From Streptomyces sp. V4I2 (lineage in GTDB: Bacteria; Actinomycetota; Actinomycetes; Streptomycetales; Streptomycetaceae), in assembly GCF_030817655.1 (NCBI RefSeq), contig NZ_JAUSZM010000003.1:9114001-9178000 (forward strand): DNA of 64,000 nt, written 5' to 3'. The stretch's first letter is position 1; each line of letters opens with the position of its first letter. Under the pieces are notes generated by a model that worked only from the letters and a program-made list of their open reading frames with translations, ran no database searches and was not told the origin of the DNA. Positions 8,385 through 16,312 of the stretch are shown here, in pieces. The position numbers and the translations under genes were made by a program.

Positions 8385-9673
8385 CCCGTACCGTCTCCTA
8401 CACGATTCCCGGCATGCACGTCCGCGAGCACCTCGTGGACGTCCCGCTCGACCGGACCGACCCGGCACGCGGCACGATCCAGCTCTTCGCCCGCGACCTC
8501 ACCGCTTCCGCGCGCAGGGACGAGGACCTGCCCTGCCTGGTCTACCTCCAGGGCGGTCCGGGCGGAAAGGGCCCTCGCCCGCTCGACCGGAGCGGGTGGC
8601 TCGGGCAGGCGCTGAAGACGTACCGGGTGATCCTGGTCGACCAGCGCGGCACGGGCCGCAGCACGCGGATCGACGGGCGCCGGATGAGCGCGTTCGCGAC
8701 CGCGAGGGAGGGCGCGGACCACCTCGCGTGCTTCCGGGCCGACTCGATCGTGGCGGACCACGAGCACCTGCGGAAGACCCTCTTCGGCGGCAGACGCTGG
8801 TCCGTGCTCGGACAGTCCTACGGCGGCTTCCTCACCCTGACCTACCTGTCCCAGGCCCCCGAGGCGCTGAGCGCCTGCTACGTCGCCGGAGGACTGCCCG
8901 GCCTGGAGCCCTCGGCCGCCGAGGTCTACCGGCGCACGTATCCGCGCGTCGAGGCGAAGAACGAGATGTTCTACCGCCGCTACCCCCAGCAGGTCGCACA
9001 CGTCGCCCGGATCGCCGACCGGCTGTCCGAGGGCGATGCACGGCTGCCCGACGGCGACGTGCTGACCGTCCGGCGGCTGCAGTCACTCGGCATCGACTTC
9101 GGCATGAAGCCGGGCCATGAGCGCCTGCACTGGCTGCTCGACGAGGCGTTCAACGGGGATGAACTGTCCACGGCGTTCCTGTACGAGGTGCTGGCCCGGA
9201 CCTCGTACAGCGACAACCCGCTGTTCGCGGCGCTGCAGGAGAGCATCTACGGGCACGGCGCCGGCGCGAGCGCGTGGGCGGCACAGACCGAGCGGGCCCG
9301 GCACCCGCAATTCACGGAGGATGCGCGGCCCCTGCTGTTCACCGGTGAGATGATCTACCCCTGGATGTTCCGGGAGATCGCCGAACTACGCCCGTTCCAG
9401 GGCGCGGTGGAGGTGCTCGCCGAGCGCGAGAAGTGGCCCCCGCTGTACGACCTCGACCGGCTGGCCGCCAACGAGGTGCCGGTCGCCGCCGCCGTCTACT
9501 ACGACGACATGTACGTGGACGCCGGCCTGCAACTGGACACGGCCTCCCGCGTCGGCAACGTCCGGACCTGGGTCACCAACGAGTACGAACACGACGGCAT
9601 CGGCGACGAGCGGGTCTTCGACCGGCTGACCGAACTGGTGCAGGACGCAGGAGGAGGAATCACCGGTGCGTGA
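8381..9673 (+). CDS. Proline-iminopeptidase-like alpha/beta hydrolase (peptidase family S33)
   Basis: A 430-residue cytoplasmic hydrolase. The S33 features are clear: oxyanion motif GGPGGKGP, DQRGTGRS, and nucleophile elbow GQSYGG. The C-terminal catalytic His is in NEYEHDGIGD. S33 enzymes remove N-terminal proline or short peptides from proline-containing peptides. It is larger than the roughly 310-residue single-domain enzymes because of an inserted cap, as in tricorn-associated F1 and related prolyl aminopeptidases. The start at 8381 overlaps the ATPase stop (ATGA); an in-frame ATG at 8351 lies inside the ATPase gene. Context suggests it processes peptides brought in by the importer. Confidence 0.85.
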   Translation: MTRTVSYTIPGMHVREHLVDVPLDRTDPARGTIQLFARDLTASARRDEDLPCLVYLQGGPGGKGPRPLDRSGWLGQALKTYRVILVDQRGTGRSTRIDGRRMSAFATAREGADHLACFRADSIVADHEHLRKTLFGGRRWSVLGQSYGGFLTLTYLSQAPEALSACYVAGGLPGLEPSAAEVYRRTYPRVEAKNEMFYRRYPQQVAHVARIADRLSEGDARLPDGDVLTVRRLQSLGIDFGMKPGHERLHWLLDEAFNGDELSTAFLYEVLARTSYSDNPLFAALQESIYGHGAGASAWAAQTERARHPQFTEDARPLLFTGEMIYPWMFREIAELRPFQGAVEVLAEREKWPPLYDLDRLAANEVPVAAAVYYDDMYVDAGLQLDTASRVGNVRTWVTNEYEHDGIGDERVFDRLTELVQDAGGGITGA

Positions 9674-11015
9674 CGGCACGTTCCCTCACGGCAAGCTCCC
9701 TCACGGCAAGCTCCCGAAACTGACCGACATCCCCGCGTTCAACGCCTACATGGGCACGGGCTGGGGAACCCCCGACCGCACGCCCCGCGTCGTCCCCGGC
9801 GCCGCCGAGGCCGCCGCCGACCACCGGGCCCGGCTCGCCGCCGCGCTGCCCGACAGGACGGTCGTGCTGAGTGCCGGCCAGGCCCCTGTCCGCAGCAACG
9901 ACACGACGTACGACTTCCGCCCGGACAGCGACTTCTACTGGGTGACGGGCTGCGCGGTCGAGAACGCCGTGGTCGTGCTGCGGGCCGGCGACGCCACGCT
10001 CTACCTGCCGCCCCCGGCCCACCCCGGTGAGCAGGCCTTCTGGCGCGACGCCCAGTACGGCGAGCTGTGGGTCGGGGCCGCACCGGGCCTCGACGACTGG
10101 GCACGGGCCCTGGGCATCGACGTACGCCCCCTCTCGGACCTGCGCGAGAACGTGAGAGCCGACGAAGAGGCCGGCCGAACCCTGGCCGAACTGCGCATGT
10201 ACAAGGACGAGTGGGAGGTCGCCCAACTGCGCCGGGCCGTGGACCGCACGGTCGAGGGCTTCGCCGCCGTCGTCCGCGAGATCCCGGCCGCGATCGAGGG
10301 CCCGGGGGAGCGCTGGCTGCAGGGCACCTTCGACCGGTACGCCCGCGCGTACGGCAACGGCCCGGGCTACGCGTCGATCGTCGGCAGCGGCAAGCACGCC
10401 CCGACGCTGCACTGGGTACGGTGCGACGGCCCGGTCCTCCCGGACGAACTGCTCCTGCTCGACCTGGGCGTGGAGGTCGACAGCCACTACACCGCCGACG
10501 TCACCCGCACGTTCCCGGCCTCCGGCCGGTTCTCCGCCGCCCAGCGGCAGGTCCACGACCTGGTGGAGAAGGCCCATCGGGCCGGCCTCGCGGCAGTGGG
10601 CCCGGGCCGCCGGTTCACCGACTTCCACCACGCCGCCATGGAGGTGATCGCGCACGGCCTCGCCGACTGGGGGCTGTTGCCGGTCTCCGTGGACGAGGCG
10701 CTCTCCGACACCGGGCAGCACCATCGCCGCTACCTGGTGTGCGGCATCGGCCACCATCTGGGCCTCGACGTGCACGACTGCGCGCGGGCCACCGACGAGG
10801 CCTACCAGGGCGCCGCGATGGCCCCCGGCATGGTGCTGACGGTCGAACCCGGCCTGTACTTCCACGCCCACGACCTGACCGTGCCCCCGGAGCTGCGGGG
10901 GATCGGCGTGCGCATCGAGGACGACATCCTGATCACTTCCGAAGGGCCGGAAGTCCTGTCCGACGTGCTGCCGTTGGACGCTGCCGGGCTGGAGAAATGG
11001 ATGACGACCCGATAG
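9666..11015 (+). CDS. Xaa-Pro aminopeptidase / prolidase (peptidase family M24B)
   Basis: A 449-residue metallopeptidase with an N-terminal creatinase-like domain (about 1-170) and a C-terminal pita-bread domain. Metal ligands are visible: Asp in LLDLGVEVDSHY and in YTADVTRTFP, His in GIGHHLGLDVHD, Glu in TVEPGLYF and Glu in GVRIEDDILIT. Such enzymes cut the bond before proline, so together with the S33 enzyme they can dismantle proline- or hydroxyproline-rich peptides. The GTG start overlaps the end of the hydrolase gene by 8 bases. A small repeat (FPHGKLPHGKLP) sits at the N-terminus. Last gene of the operon. Confidence 0.9.
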   Translation: MRDGTFPHGKLPHGKLPKLTDIPAFNAYMGTGWGTPDRTPRVVPGAAEAAADHRARLAAALPDRTVVLSAGQAPVRSNDTTYDFRPDSDFYWVTGCAVENAVVVLRAGDATLYLPPPAHPGEQAFWRDAQYGELWVGAAPGLDDWARALGIDVRPLSDLRENVRADEEAGRTLAELRMYKDEWEVAQLRRAVDRTVEGFAAVVREIPAAIEGPGERWLQGTFDRYARAYGNGPGYASIVGSGKHAPTLHWVRCDGPVLPDELLLLDLGVEVDSHYTADVTRTFPASGRFSAAQRQVHDLVEKAHRAGLAAVGPGRRFTDFHHAAMEVIAHGLADWGLLPVSVDEALSDTGQHHRRYLVCGIGHHLGLDVHDCARATDEAYQGAAMAPGMVLTVEPGLYFHAHDLTVPPELRGIGVRIEDDILITSEGPEVLSDVLPLDAAGLEKWMTTR

Positions 11016-11049
11016 GCAGTGTGACATTGCACCGGCTTCACGGCCGACC

Positions 11050-11337
11050 CTAGAGGCGGACAGTCATCCGTACGGTCACGTCGTCACCTGCCGAGAGACC
11101 TTGCGGCTTGCGCACCGCGTTCTTGAGCGGCAGCAGGTAACGGCCGTCCTTGGGGAAGAGCGACGTCTCGAAGACGACCTCGCCGATCCTCGCCTCGACC
11201 GGGATCACGCCCCAGCCGTAGGTGGCCATCGCGGCCACCTCACGGATGTCGGCGGACTCCTCGTCCGGCACCGGCAGGAAGTAGTACGGCGCCGGCCCGC
11301 GCCATTCGATCACCCGGCCGGTGAAGGCGAGTTGCAT
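11050..11337 (-). CDS. DUF1905 domain protein
   Basis: A 95-residue protein that is essentially one DUF1905 beta-barrel domain: WRGPAPYYFLPVPDEESADI near the start, YGWGVIPVEARIGEV in the middle, and a VTVRMTVRL end. The function is not established; many homologues occur fused to, or beside, YdeI-like domains. It is convergent with the Xaa-Pro aminopeptidase gene, 34 bases apart. No strong ribosome site is seen before the ATG at 11,337. Confidence 0.8.
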   Translation of the reverse strand: MQLAFTGRVIEWRGPAPYYFLPVPDEESADIREVAAMATYGWGVIPVEARIGEVVFETSLFPKDGRYLLPLKNAVRKPQGLSAGDDVTVRMTVRL

Positions 11338-11433
11338 GAGGTCAGGGCCCGTTCGTCGAGGACGGTCAGCTCGCGCTCAGCGTACCTGCGGTGCGCGCGG
11401 CAGCAACGGCCGACGTCGGTCCTCCGCCACGGC

Positions 11434-11640
11434 CTACCCCGGGTCGTCGAAGGTGACGACGACCTTCTCCGCGGCCCCCGGCGTCAGCGCGAGTGCGAAG
11501 GCCCGCTCGACCTCGGCGAAGGGCACACGGTGGCTGATCAGCTGGCGAAGCTTTCGTGGTGCTCGACGATCTCCGGCGTGACGTCGCAGATCTGGGTGGG
11601 GTACTGCGCTTTCGTCCCATCGCCGACGGACTGGCTCGCA
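11434..11640 (-). pseudogene. Frameshifted C-terminal relic of a zinc-type alcohol/polyol dehydrogenase
   Basis: Two frames on the minus strand join to a recognisable dehydrogenase tail. The first reads GDGTKAQYPTQICDVTPEIV and stops at a TGA. After a one-base shift it continues LRQLISHRVPFAEVERAFAL and ends KVVVTFDDPG with a TAG at 11,434-11,436. The V-P-F-x-E-V-x-x-A-F pattern is typical of the end of medium-chain Zn dehydrogenases (sorbitol, threonine type). The N-terminal two thirds are gone, so it is non-functional. Confidence 0.7.
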
Positions 11641-11798
11641 GGAGGCGGCGAGGTTCTGTCCCGGTGAGTGGAAACGAGGGTCACGTCCGTCGCGGGCGCG
11701 GAGCGGTTGGGGACGCCCGCCCCGTGGACACCCTCTTGACGTCGACCGGAGCTCGCCCGACACTCCAGACAGGAATCCTAGTGAACAGGTAGGGAAAC

Positions 11799-11921
11799 AT
11801 GGGACGCCTTGGACCGGTCACCGCCGATGCGAGCCGTACGTCCGGGCCGTCACCCCTTCTGACCTCCCGCCGTCACATCGATCTGCTGCGAGTGTGCAGC
11901 GCGATCGGCCCCCTGGGCTGA
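11799..11921 (+). CDS. Leader peptide with RRHIDL-x-RV motif (probable sulfur-responsive uORF)
   Basis: A 40-residue open frame starting ATG after AGGGA. Its second half reads LLTSRRHIDLLRVCSAIG, the signature of short actinobacterial 'putative leader peptides' placed before sulfur-assimilation and sulfonate genes. It ends 122 bases before the glutathione-transferase-like gene. Such uORFs probably control downstream expression by ribosome position or cysteine supply; a cysteine codon lies within the conserved part (Cys33). Family recognition is from the motif; the control mechanism here is inference. It is not a stand-alone enzyme. Confidence 0.75.
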   Translation: MGRLGPVTADASRTSGPSPLLTSRRHIDLLRVCSAIGPLG

Positions 11922-12043
11922 GCCCGGCCCACCTCCGCGCCCCGACGGCTGCCGTCGCCGTCGCCCGAGGGGAGGGCCGCCCGCTCACCGCCCGACGTCG
12001 CTTCCGCCGCGCGTACGTCCACGCACTCACCCCGGGGAGAACC

Positions 12044-12910
12044 ATGTCCGTCACACCGCTGGCCACCGTCCGCTCCGCCCAGCCCGCTCCCGCGTTCCGG
12101 GGCAGGATCGGCCGGGACGCGCGCAGCGGGCACTACGCCGTGCCGCGCCGCTACCGACTCCATCTCGCACCCGCCTGTCCGAACGGGCTGCGCATCGCCG
12201 TCGTGCACAGCCTGCTCGGCCTCGACGACGCCTGTCCGGTCACCTTCCTGGACGCGGTCCCCGACGGCCCCGACGGGGGACACTCCGTGCTGCGCCCGCT
12301 GTACGAGGCGAGCGCGCACCGGTATGCCGGGGCGGCCGTCGGACCGGTGCTCAGCGACGACTGGTCCGGGCGGATCGTCAGCACCCACGCGCCCGACATC
12401 ACCCGCGACCTGGCCCGGCACTTCGGAGGCGGCCGTACGGCGCCGTACCCGTGCGGGGCGGAGTCGGAGATCGAGGCCGTGGAGCGGATGTGCGGACAGG
12501 GCATCGAGCAGGCCGCACAGGCGGCCGGGACGGTGGGTCCGGAACTGGCGCCTGGCGAGGGGCTGGACAGGTTGCTGGAGACGCTGGGTTCGCTGGAGCG
12601 GTGGCTCGTCGGCCGCGAGTACCTGATCCGCGACCAGATCACCGCCGCCGACGTCGAGTTGTGGGTCGCCCTGGTCCAACTCGACACCGTGCACCGCCAC
12701 CACCTGGACGCCGCTGTGGTGCACCGCATCGCCGACCACCCCGTCCTCTGGGCCTACGCCCGCCGCCTGGCCGCCCACCCGGCCTTCGGCGTCCACCTCG
12801 ACCTCGACGGCATCGCCCGCCGGCACCACGCCCACTGCCAGGGCCTGGAGGCCGCCGGATCGGCCGTACAGATCCTGGACTGGGCGGGCCACGCCGGTCG
12901 GAGTGCCTGA
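12044..12910 (+). CDS. Glutathione S-transferase-like protein (ECM4/glutathionyl-hydroquinone reductase family)
   Basis: A 288-residue protein of the ECM4/omega-like family. The N-terminal thioredoxin-fold region keeps SGHYAVPRRYRLHLAPACP, where true glutathionyl-hydroquinone reductases have a catalytic CPWAHR motif; here it reads CPNGLRIAVVHS. The C-terminal all-helical domain includes ERWLVGREYLIRDQITAADV. Actinobacteria use mycothiol rather than glutathione, so the thiol partner is uncertain. The start at 12,044 has GGGGAGA 7 bases upstream. Between two leader-peptide uORFs and next to two flavin monooxygenases, it probably belongs to a sulfur or organosulfur module. It could be a mycothiol- or ergothioneine-linked reductase. 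Confidence 0.75.
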   Translation: MSVTPLATVRSAQPAPAFRGRIGRDARSGHYAVPRRYRLHLAPACPNGLRIAVVHSLLGLDDACPVTFLDAVPDGPDGGHSVLRPLYEASAHRYAGAAVGPVLSDDWSGRIVSTHAPDITRDLARHFGGGRTAPYPCGAESEIEAVERMCGQGIEQAAQAAGTVGPELAPGEGLDRLLETLGSLERWLVGREYLIRDQITAADVELWVALVQLDTVHRHHLDAAVVHRIADHPVLWAYARRLAAHPAFGVHLDLDGIARRHHAHCQGLEAAGSAVQILDWAGHAGRSA

Positions 12911-13004
12911 CCGTGCCCTGAGAGCCGAAGCGCCTGACCGTTCCTCGAGAAGAGCCGCCGGACCCGGAACAGACCGCATGGCCGGGCCGTTGTGACTGAC
13001 GACT

Positions 13005-13056
13005 ACACGTGCACGACGACATGTGCACAACGACACGTGCACGACTACACGTGCAC
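13005..13056. repeat. Four 10-bp direct repeats ACAYGTGCAC at exact 14-bp spacing
   Basis: Copies start at 13,005, 13,019, 13,033 and 13,047. Three are ACACGTGCAC and the second is ACATGTGCAC. A longer 17-base form GACTACACGTGCACGAC is present exactly at 13,001-13,017 and 13,043-13,059. The 14-base period is not a multiple of three, so the pattern is kept as DNA and not as protein. It lies 35 bases before the second leader peptide. Each copy contains the self-complementary GTGCAC (three copies also CACGTG), which suits cooperative binding of a regulator. Confidence 0.7.
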
Positions 13057-13090
13057 GACGACCCCGGCGCACCGGACGGAGGTGGAGGAC

Positions 13091-13201
13091 ATGCCCCGCA
13101 TGCCCCACCCCCGTGTCCTGAACCCGCGCCGCTGTGTCCTCCTCCATTCCCGGCCGCACATCGACCTGCAGCGCGTTGCCGGCGCGCTCTGTTGTTCCTG
13201 A
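13091..13201 (+). CDS. Second leader peptide with RPHIDL-x-RV motif
   Basis: A 36-residue open frame with a strong ribosome site (GGAGGTGGAGGAC) before ATG at 13,091. The C-terminal half is SRPHIDLQRVAGALCCS, again the actinobacterial leader-peptide signature, here ending in two adjacent cysteine codons just before the stop. It ends 76 bases before the first flavin monooxygenase gene. Ribosome slowing at Cys-Cys when cysteine is scarce would be a natural sensor; this is inference. The frame stays open upstream to a GTG at 12,992, but the ribosome site favours the shorter peptide. Confidence 0.75.
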   Translation: MPRMPHPRVLNPRRCVLLHSRPHIDLQRVAGALCCS

Positions 13202-13277
13202 CCCGTCGCCCGCCACCCGTGCCCTCCCCGATGAGGGCCGGTGATCCCGTACGGACCCTTCAGGAAGGCACCCACCC

Positions 13278-14519
13278 GTGTCCCCGTCTCCCTCTTCCTC
13301 CCTGCACCTCGCCGTCGCCCTGGACGGCACCGGCTGGCACCCGGCCTCCTGGCGCGAGCCGGTGGCCCGTCCCCGCGAGCTGTTCACCGCCGGCTACTGG
13401 GCCGACCTGGTCGCGGAAGCCGAACGCGGTCTGCTCGACTTCGTGACCATCGAGGACGGCCTCGGCCCGCAGTCCTCCCGCCCCATCGAACCGGACGAGC
13501 GCACCGACCAGGTCCGCGGCCGTCTGGACGCCGTGCTGATCGCGGCACGCATCGCCCCGCTGTCCCGGCACATAGGTCTGGTCCCGACCGCGGTGGTCAC
13601 GCACACCGAGCCGTTCCACATCTCCAAGGCGATCGCCACCCTCGACTACGTGAGCACCGGCCGGGCGGGCCTCAGGGTGCAGATCACCGCCCGCCCGAAC
13701 GAGGCCGCGCACTTCGGCCGCCGCACCATCCCCCGAATCGACGCCTACGACAGCCCAGGCGCCCGGGGCCTGCTGACCGACCTCTTCGACGAGGCCGCCG
13801 ACTACGTGGAGGTCGTGCGCCGGCTCTGGGACAGCTGGGAGGACGACGCGGAGATCCGGGACGTCGCCACCGGCCGCTTCGTCGACCGCGACAAACTGCA
13901 CTACATCGACTTCGAGGGCAGGCACTTCAGCGTCAAGGGTCCCTCCATCACGCCCCGCCCGCCGCAGGGCCAGCCACTGGTCAGCGCCCTCGCGCACGAC
14001 ACCGTCCCGTACCGCCTGGTGGCCCGGGCGGCCGACGTCGGCCACGTCACTCCGCACGACACCGACCAGGCCCGCGCGATCGTCGCCGAGATCCGCGCCG
14101 AGCAGGCGGCGGCCGGCCGCGCCGACGAACTCCTGCACGTCTTCGGTGACCTGGTGGTCTTCCTCGACGACGATCCGGCCGAGGCCGCCGCCCGCCGGGA
14201 CCGGCTCGACGCCCTCGCGGGGGAGCCGTACACCAGCGACGCCCGCATCTTCACCGGGACGCCTGCCCAACTCGGCGACCTTCTGCAGGAGTTAGCGTCG
14301 GCGGGCCTGACCGGCTTCCGGCTGCGTCCCGCCGTCCTCGGCCACGACCTCCCGGCGATCACCCGCGGCCTGGTCCCCGAACTCCAGCGCCGTGACGCCT
14401 TCCGCCGGGCCTACGAGGCCGACACCCTGCGCGGACTGCTGGGCCTGGCCCGCCCCGCCAACCGCTACTCCCCCAGGCTCTCGGCTTCGCTCGAGCCCGG
14501 GGGGACCCCCATCGCCTGA
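13278..14519 (+). CDS. LLM-class flavin-dependent monooxygenase (first of pair)
   Basis: A 413-residue luciferase-like (TIM-barrel) flavin monooxygenase; motifs include DFVTIEDGLG near the first strand and SALDYVSTGRAGLRVQIT-like text (TLDYVSTGRAGLRVQIT) where the family binds FMN. These enzymes use reduced FMN from a separate reductase to cleave sulfonates, sulfones or aminopolycarboxylates. GTG start with AGGAAGG upstream. Codon 339 is TTA, the rare bldA-read leucine codon. The last 15 or so codons are encoded by a palindromic repeat (14,470-14,504), suggesting the C-terminus has been altered by that element. Followed after 20 bases by a second monooxygenase gene. Confidence 0.85.
   Translation: MSPSPSSSLHLAVALDGTGWHPASWREPVARPRELFTAGYWADLVAEAERGLLDFVTIEDGLGPQSSRPIEPDERTDQVRGRLDAVLIAARIAPLSRHIGLVPTAVVTHTEPFHISKAIATLDYVSTGRAGLRVQITARPNEAAHFGRRTIPRIDAYDSPGARGLLTDLFDEAADYVEVVRRLWDSWEDDAEIRDVATGRFVDRDKLHYIDFEGRHFSVKGPSITPRPPQGQPLVSALAHDTVPYRLVARAADVGHVTPHDTDQARAIVAEIRAEQAAAGRADELLHVFGDLVVFLDDDPAEAAARRDRLDALAGEPYTSDARIFTGTPAQLGDLLQELASAGLTGFRLRPAVLGHDLPAITRGLVPELQRRDAFRRAYEADTLRGLLGLARPANRYSPRLSASLEPGGTPIA
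14470..14504. repeat. GC-rich palindromic repeat inside the 3' end of the monooxygenase gene
   Basis: Arms CCCCCAGGCTC (14,470-14,480) and GAGCCCGGGGG (14,493-14,503) pair with one mismatch around a 12-base loop. It resembles the short C-rich/G-rich palindromes that occur many times between genes in Streptomyces chromosomes; I recognise the style but cannot count copies here. It lies in-frame, encoding part of the end of the upstream protein. Confidence 0.55.
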
Positions 14520-14539
14520 GCCGGAAGGACCGCAGACCC

Positions 14540-15907
14540 ATGAGCAAGCCCCTGAAGCAGATCCATCTGGCCGCCCACTTCCCCGGCGTCAACAACACCA
14601 CCGTCTGGAGCGACCCCGCGGCCGGCAGCCACATCGAGTTCGGCTCCTTCGCCCACTTCGCGCGGACCGCCGAACGCGCCAAGTTCGACTTCCTGTTCCT
14701 CGCCGAAGGACTCCGGCTGCGCGAACAGGGCGGCAGGATCTACGACCTGGACGTCGTCGGCCGCCCCGACACCTTCACCGTCCTGGCCGCGCTCGCCGCC
14801 GTCACCGAGCACCTCGGCCTGACCGGCACCATCAACTCCACCTTCAACGAGCCCTACGAGGTCGCCCGCCAGTTCGCGAGCCTCGACCACCTCTCCGGCG
14901 GCCGCTCCGCCTGGAACGTCGTCACCTCCTGGGACGCCTTCACCGGCGAGAACTTCCGCCGCGGCGGCTTCCTCCCGCAGGACGAGCGCTACTCCCGGGC
15001 GAAGGAGTTCCTGGCCACCGCGAACGAGCTCTTCGACTCCTGGCAGGGCGACGAGATCCTCGCCGACCAGGCCACCGGCACCTTCCTGCGCGACGCGAAG
15101 GCAGGCTCCTTCGTGCACACCGGGCAACACTTCGACATCCACGGACAGTTCAACGTCCCGCGCTCCCCGCAGGGCCGGCCGGTCGTCTTCCAGGCCGGCG
15201 ACTCCGAGGAGGGCCGCGAGTTCGCCGCCTCCAGTGCCGACGCGATCTTCAGCCGGTACGCCACCCTCGACGCGGGCCAGGCCTTCTACACGGACGTCAA
15301 GAACCGCCTCGCCAAGTACGGCCGCAGCCACGACCAGCTCAAGATCCTGCCCGCCGCGAGCTTCGTCCTCGGCGACACCGACGAAGAGGCCGAGGAGATC
15401 GCCAGGCACGTCCGCCGCCAGCAGGTCAGCGGCGCCACCGCCCTCAAGCACCTGGAGTTCGTCTGGAACCGGGACCTGTCCTCGTACGACCCGGACGGCC
15501 CGCTCCCCGACATCGACCCGGACCTCGGCGAGCACCACATCGCCCGCGGCCGCGCCCAGGTGCGGATGTACCGCGACCCGCTGGCCACCGCCTGCGAGTG
15601 GCGCGAACTCGCCGCCGCCCACAACTGGTCGATCCGCGACCTGGTCATCGAGACCGGCAACCGCCAGAACTTCGTGGGCTCCCCGGCCACCGTGGCCAAG
15701 ACCATCAACGACTTCGTCCAGTCCGACGCCAGTGACGGCTTCATCCTCGTCCCGCACATCACCCCGACCGGCCTCGACGTCTTCGCCGACCAGGTCGTCC
15801 CCCTGCTCCAGGAACAGGGCGTGTTCCGCACCGAGTACGAGGGCCCGACCCTGCGCCACCACCTGGGCCTCGCGCACCCGGACGGTCACTCCTTCCAGTC
15901 GAGCTGA
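14540..15907 (+). CDS. NtaA/SnaA/DszA-family FMN-dependent monooxygenase
   Basis: A 455-residue luciferase-like monooxygenase of the NtaA/SnaA/SoxA/DszA branch. Diagnostic text includes HFPGVNNTTVWSDP, FDFLFLAEGLRLRE, GTINSTFNEPYEVARQFASL and SGGRSAWNVVTS. Members oxidise nitrilotriacetate, dibenzothiophene sulfone, dimethyl sulfone or similar substrates with FMNH2. With the leader peptides upstream, organosulfur use is the best guess; the actual substrate is not readable. GGAAGGACC precedes the ATG. No flavin reductase is nearby. Its 3' end overlaps the convergent gene by 22 bases. Confidence 0.88.
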   Translation: MSKPLKQIHLAAHFPGVNNTTVWSDPAAGSHIEFGSFAHFARTAERAKFDFLFLAEGLRLREQGGRIYDLDVVGRPDTFTVLAALAAVTEHLGLTGTINSTFNEPYEVARQFASLDHLSGGRSAWNVVTSWDAFTGENFRRGGFLPQDERYSRAKEFLATANELFDSWQGDEILADQATGTFLRDAKAGSFVHTGQHFDIHGQFNVPRSPQGRPVVFQAGDSEEGREFAASSADAIFSRYATLDAGQAFYTDVKNRLAKYGRSHDQLKILPAASFVLGDTDEEAEEIARHVRRQQVSGATALKHLEFVWNRDLSSYDPDGPLPDIDPDLGEHHIARGRAQVRMYRDPLATACEWRELAAAHNWSIRDLVIETGNRQNFVGSPATVAKTINDFVQSDASDGFILVPHITPTGLDVFADQVVPLLQEQGVFRTEYEGPTLRHHLGLAHPDGHSFQSS

Positions 15908-16260
15908 TGCTCGGGAGTCCCCACCGACCGTCCGTACGCGATCGCCTCGGCGCGGCCGGCCTCATCACCGAGCCGGTAGCGGAACACCTTCCCGGCGAAG
16001 GCGACCACCCGCTCGTCCCCGGCGATGAAGTCCGCGTACCAGCCGTTCGCGGGCTCCAGCACGTCGGCGAGCGCGTCCGCGAGCAAGCCCACATGGTGGT
16101 CGTCGTCGGTCTCCCACTCGACGAACGTCCACAGCCGCGGCTGCGCGGCGGTCGCGCTCGCCCCGACATCGACCCGGCTCACCTTGCGCAGCCGCAGTCC
16201 GCGCGGCTCGAACACGGCGCCGGGGCGGAGGCTCTCGCCGATGACGTATCCGGTGATCAC
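15886..16260 (-). CDS. Conserved hypothetical protein, divergent from the WYL regulator
   Basis: A 124-residue soluble protein starting GTG with AGGGAGA upstream. Not recognised as a named domain. Visible features are a beta-rich N-terminus (ESLRPGAVFEPRGLRLRKVS), an acidic middle (VEWETDDDHHVGLLADALAD) and a C-terminus ending LDWKE. It is transcribed away from the WYL-type regulator, and the perfect operator between them makes it the probable regulated target. Its 3' end overlaps that of the monooxygenase gene on the other strand. Confidence 0.65.
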   Translation of the reverse strand: MITGYVIGESLRPGAVFEPRGLRLRKVSRVDVGASATAAQPRLWTFVEWETDDDHHVGLLADALADVLEPANGWYADFIAGDERVVAFAGKVFRYRLGDEAGRAEAIAYGRSVGTPEHQLDWKE

Positions 16261-16312
16261 GTGCTGTCTCCCTGAAGGTCGGTGTCCTGTGTGCGGATGA
16301 CGCTACGACCCC

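Noticed and set aside
13005..13056. Possible CRISPR array
   Set aside because: Units of 10 bases with 4-base gaps are far too short for CRISPR repeats and spacers, and no cas genes are near. The 22-bp array at 20,993 is also back-to-back without spacers.
12992..13090. N-terminal extension of the second leader peptide through the 14-bp repeats
   Set aside because: The 14-base period is not codon-compatible, and the strong ribosome site is at 13,091, so the repeats are treated as DNA sites.
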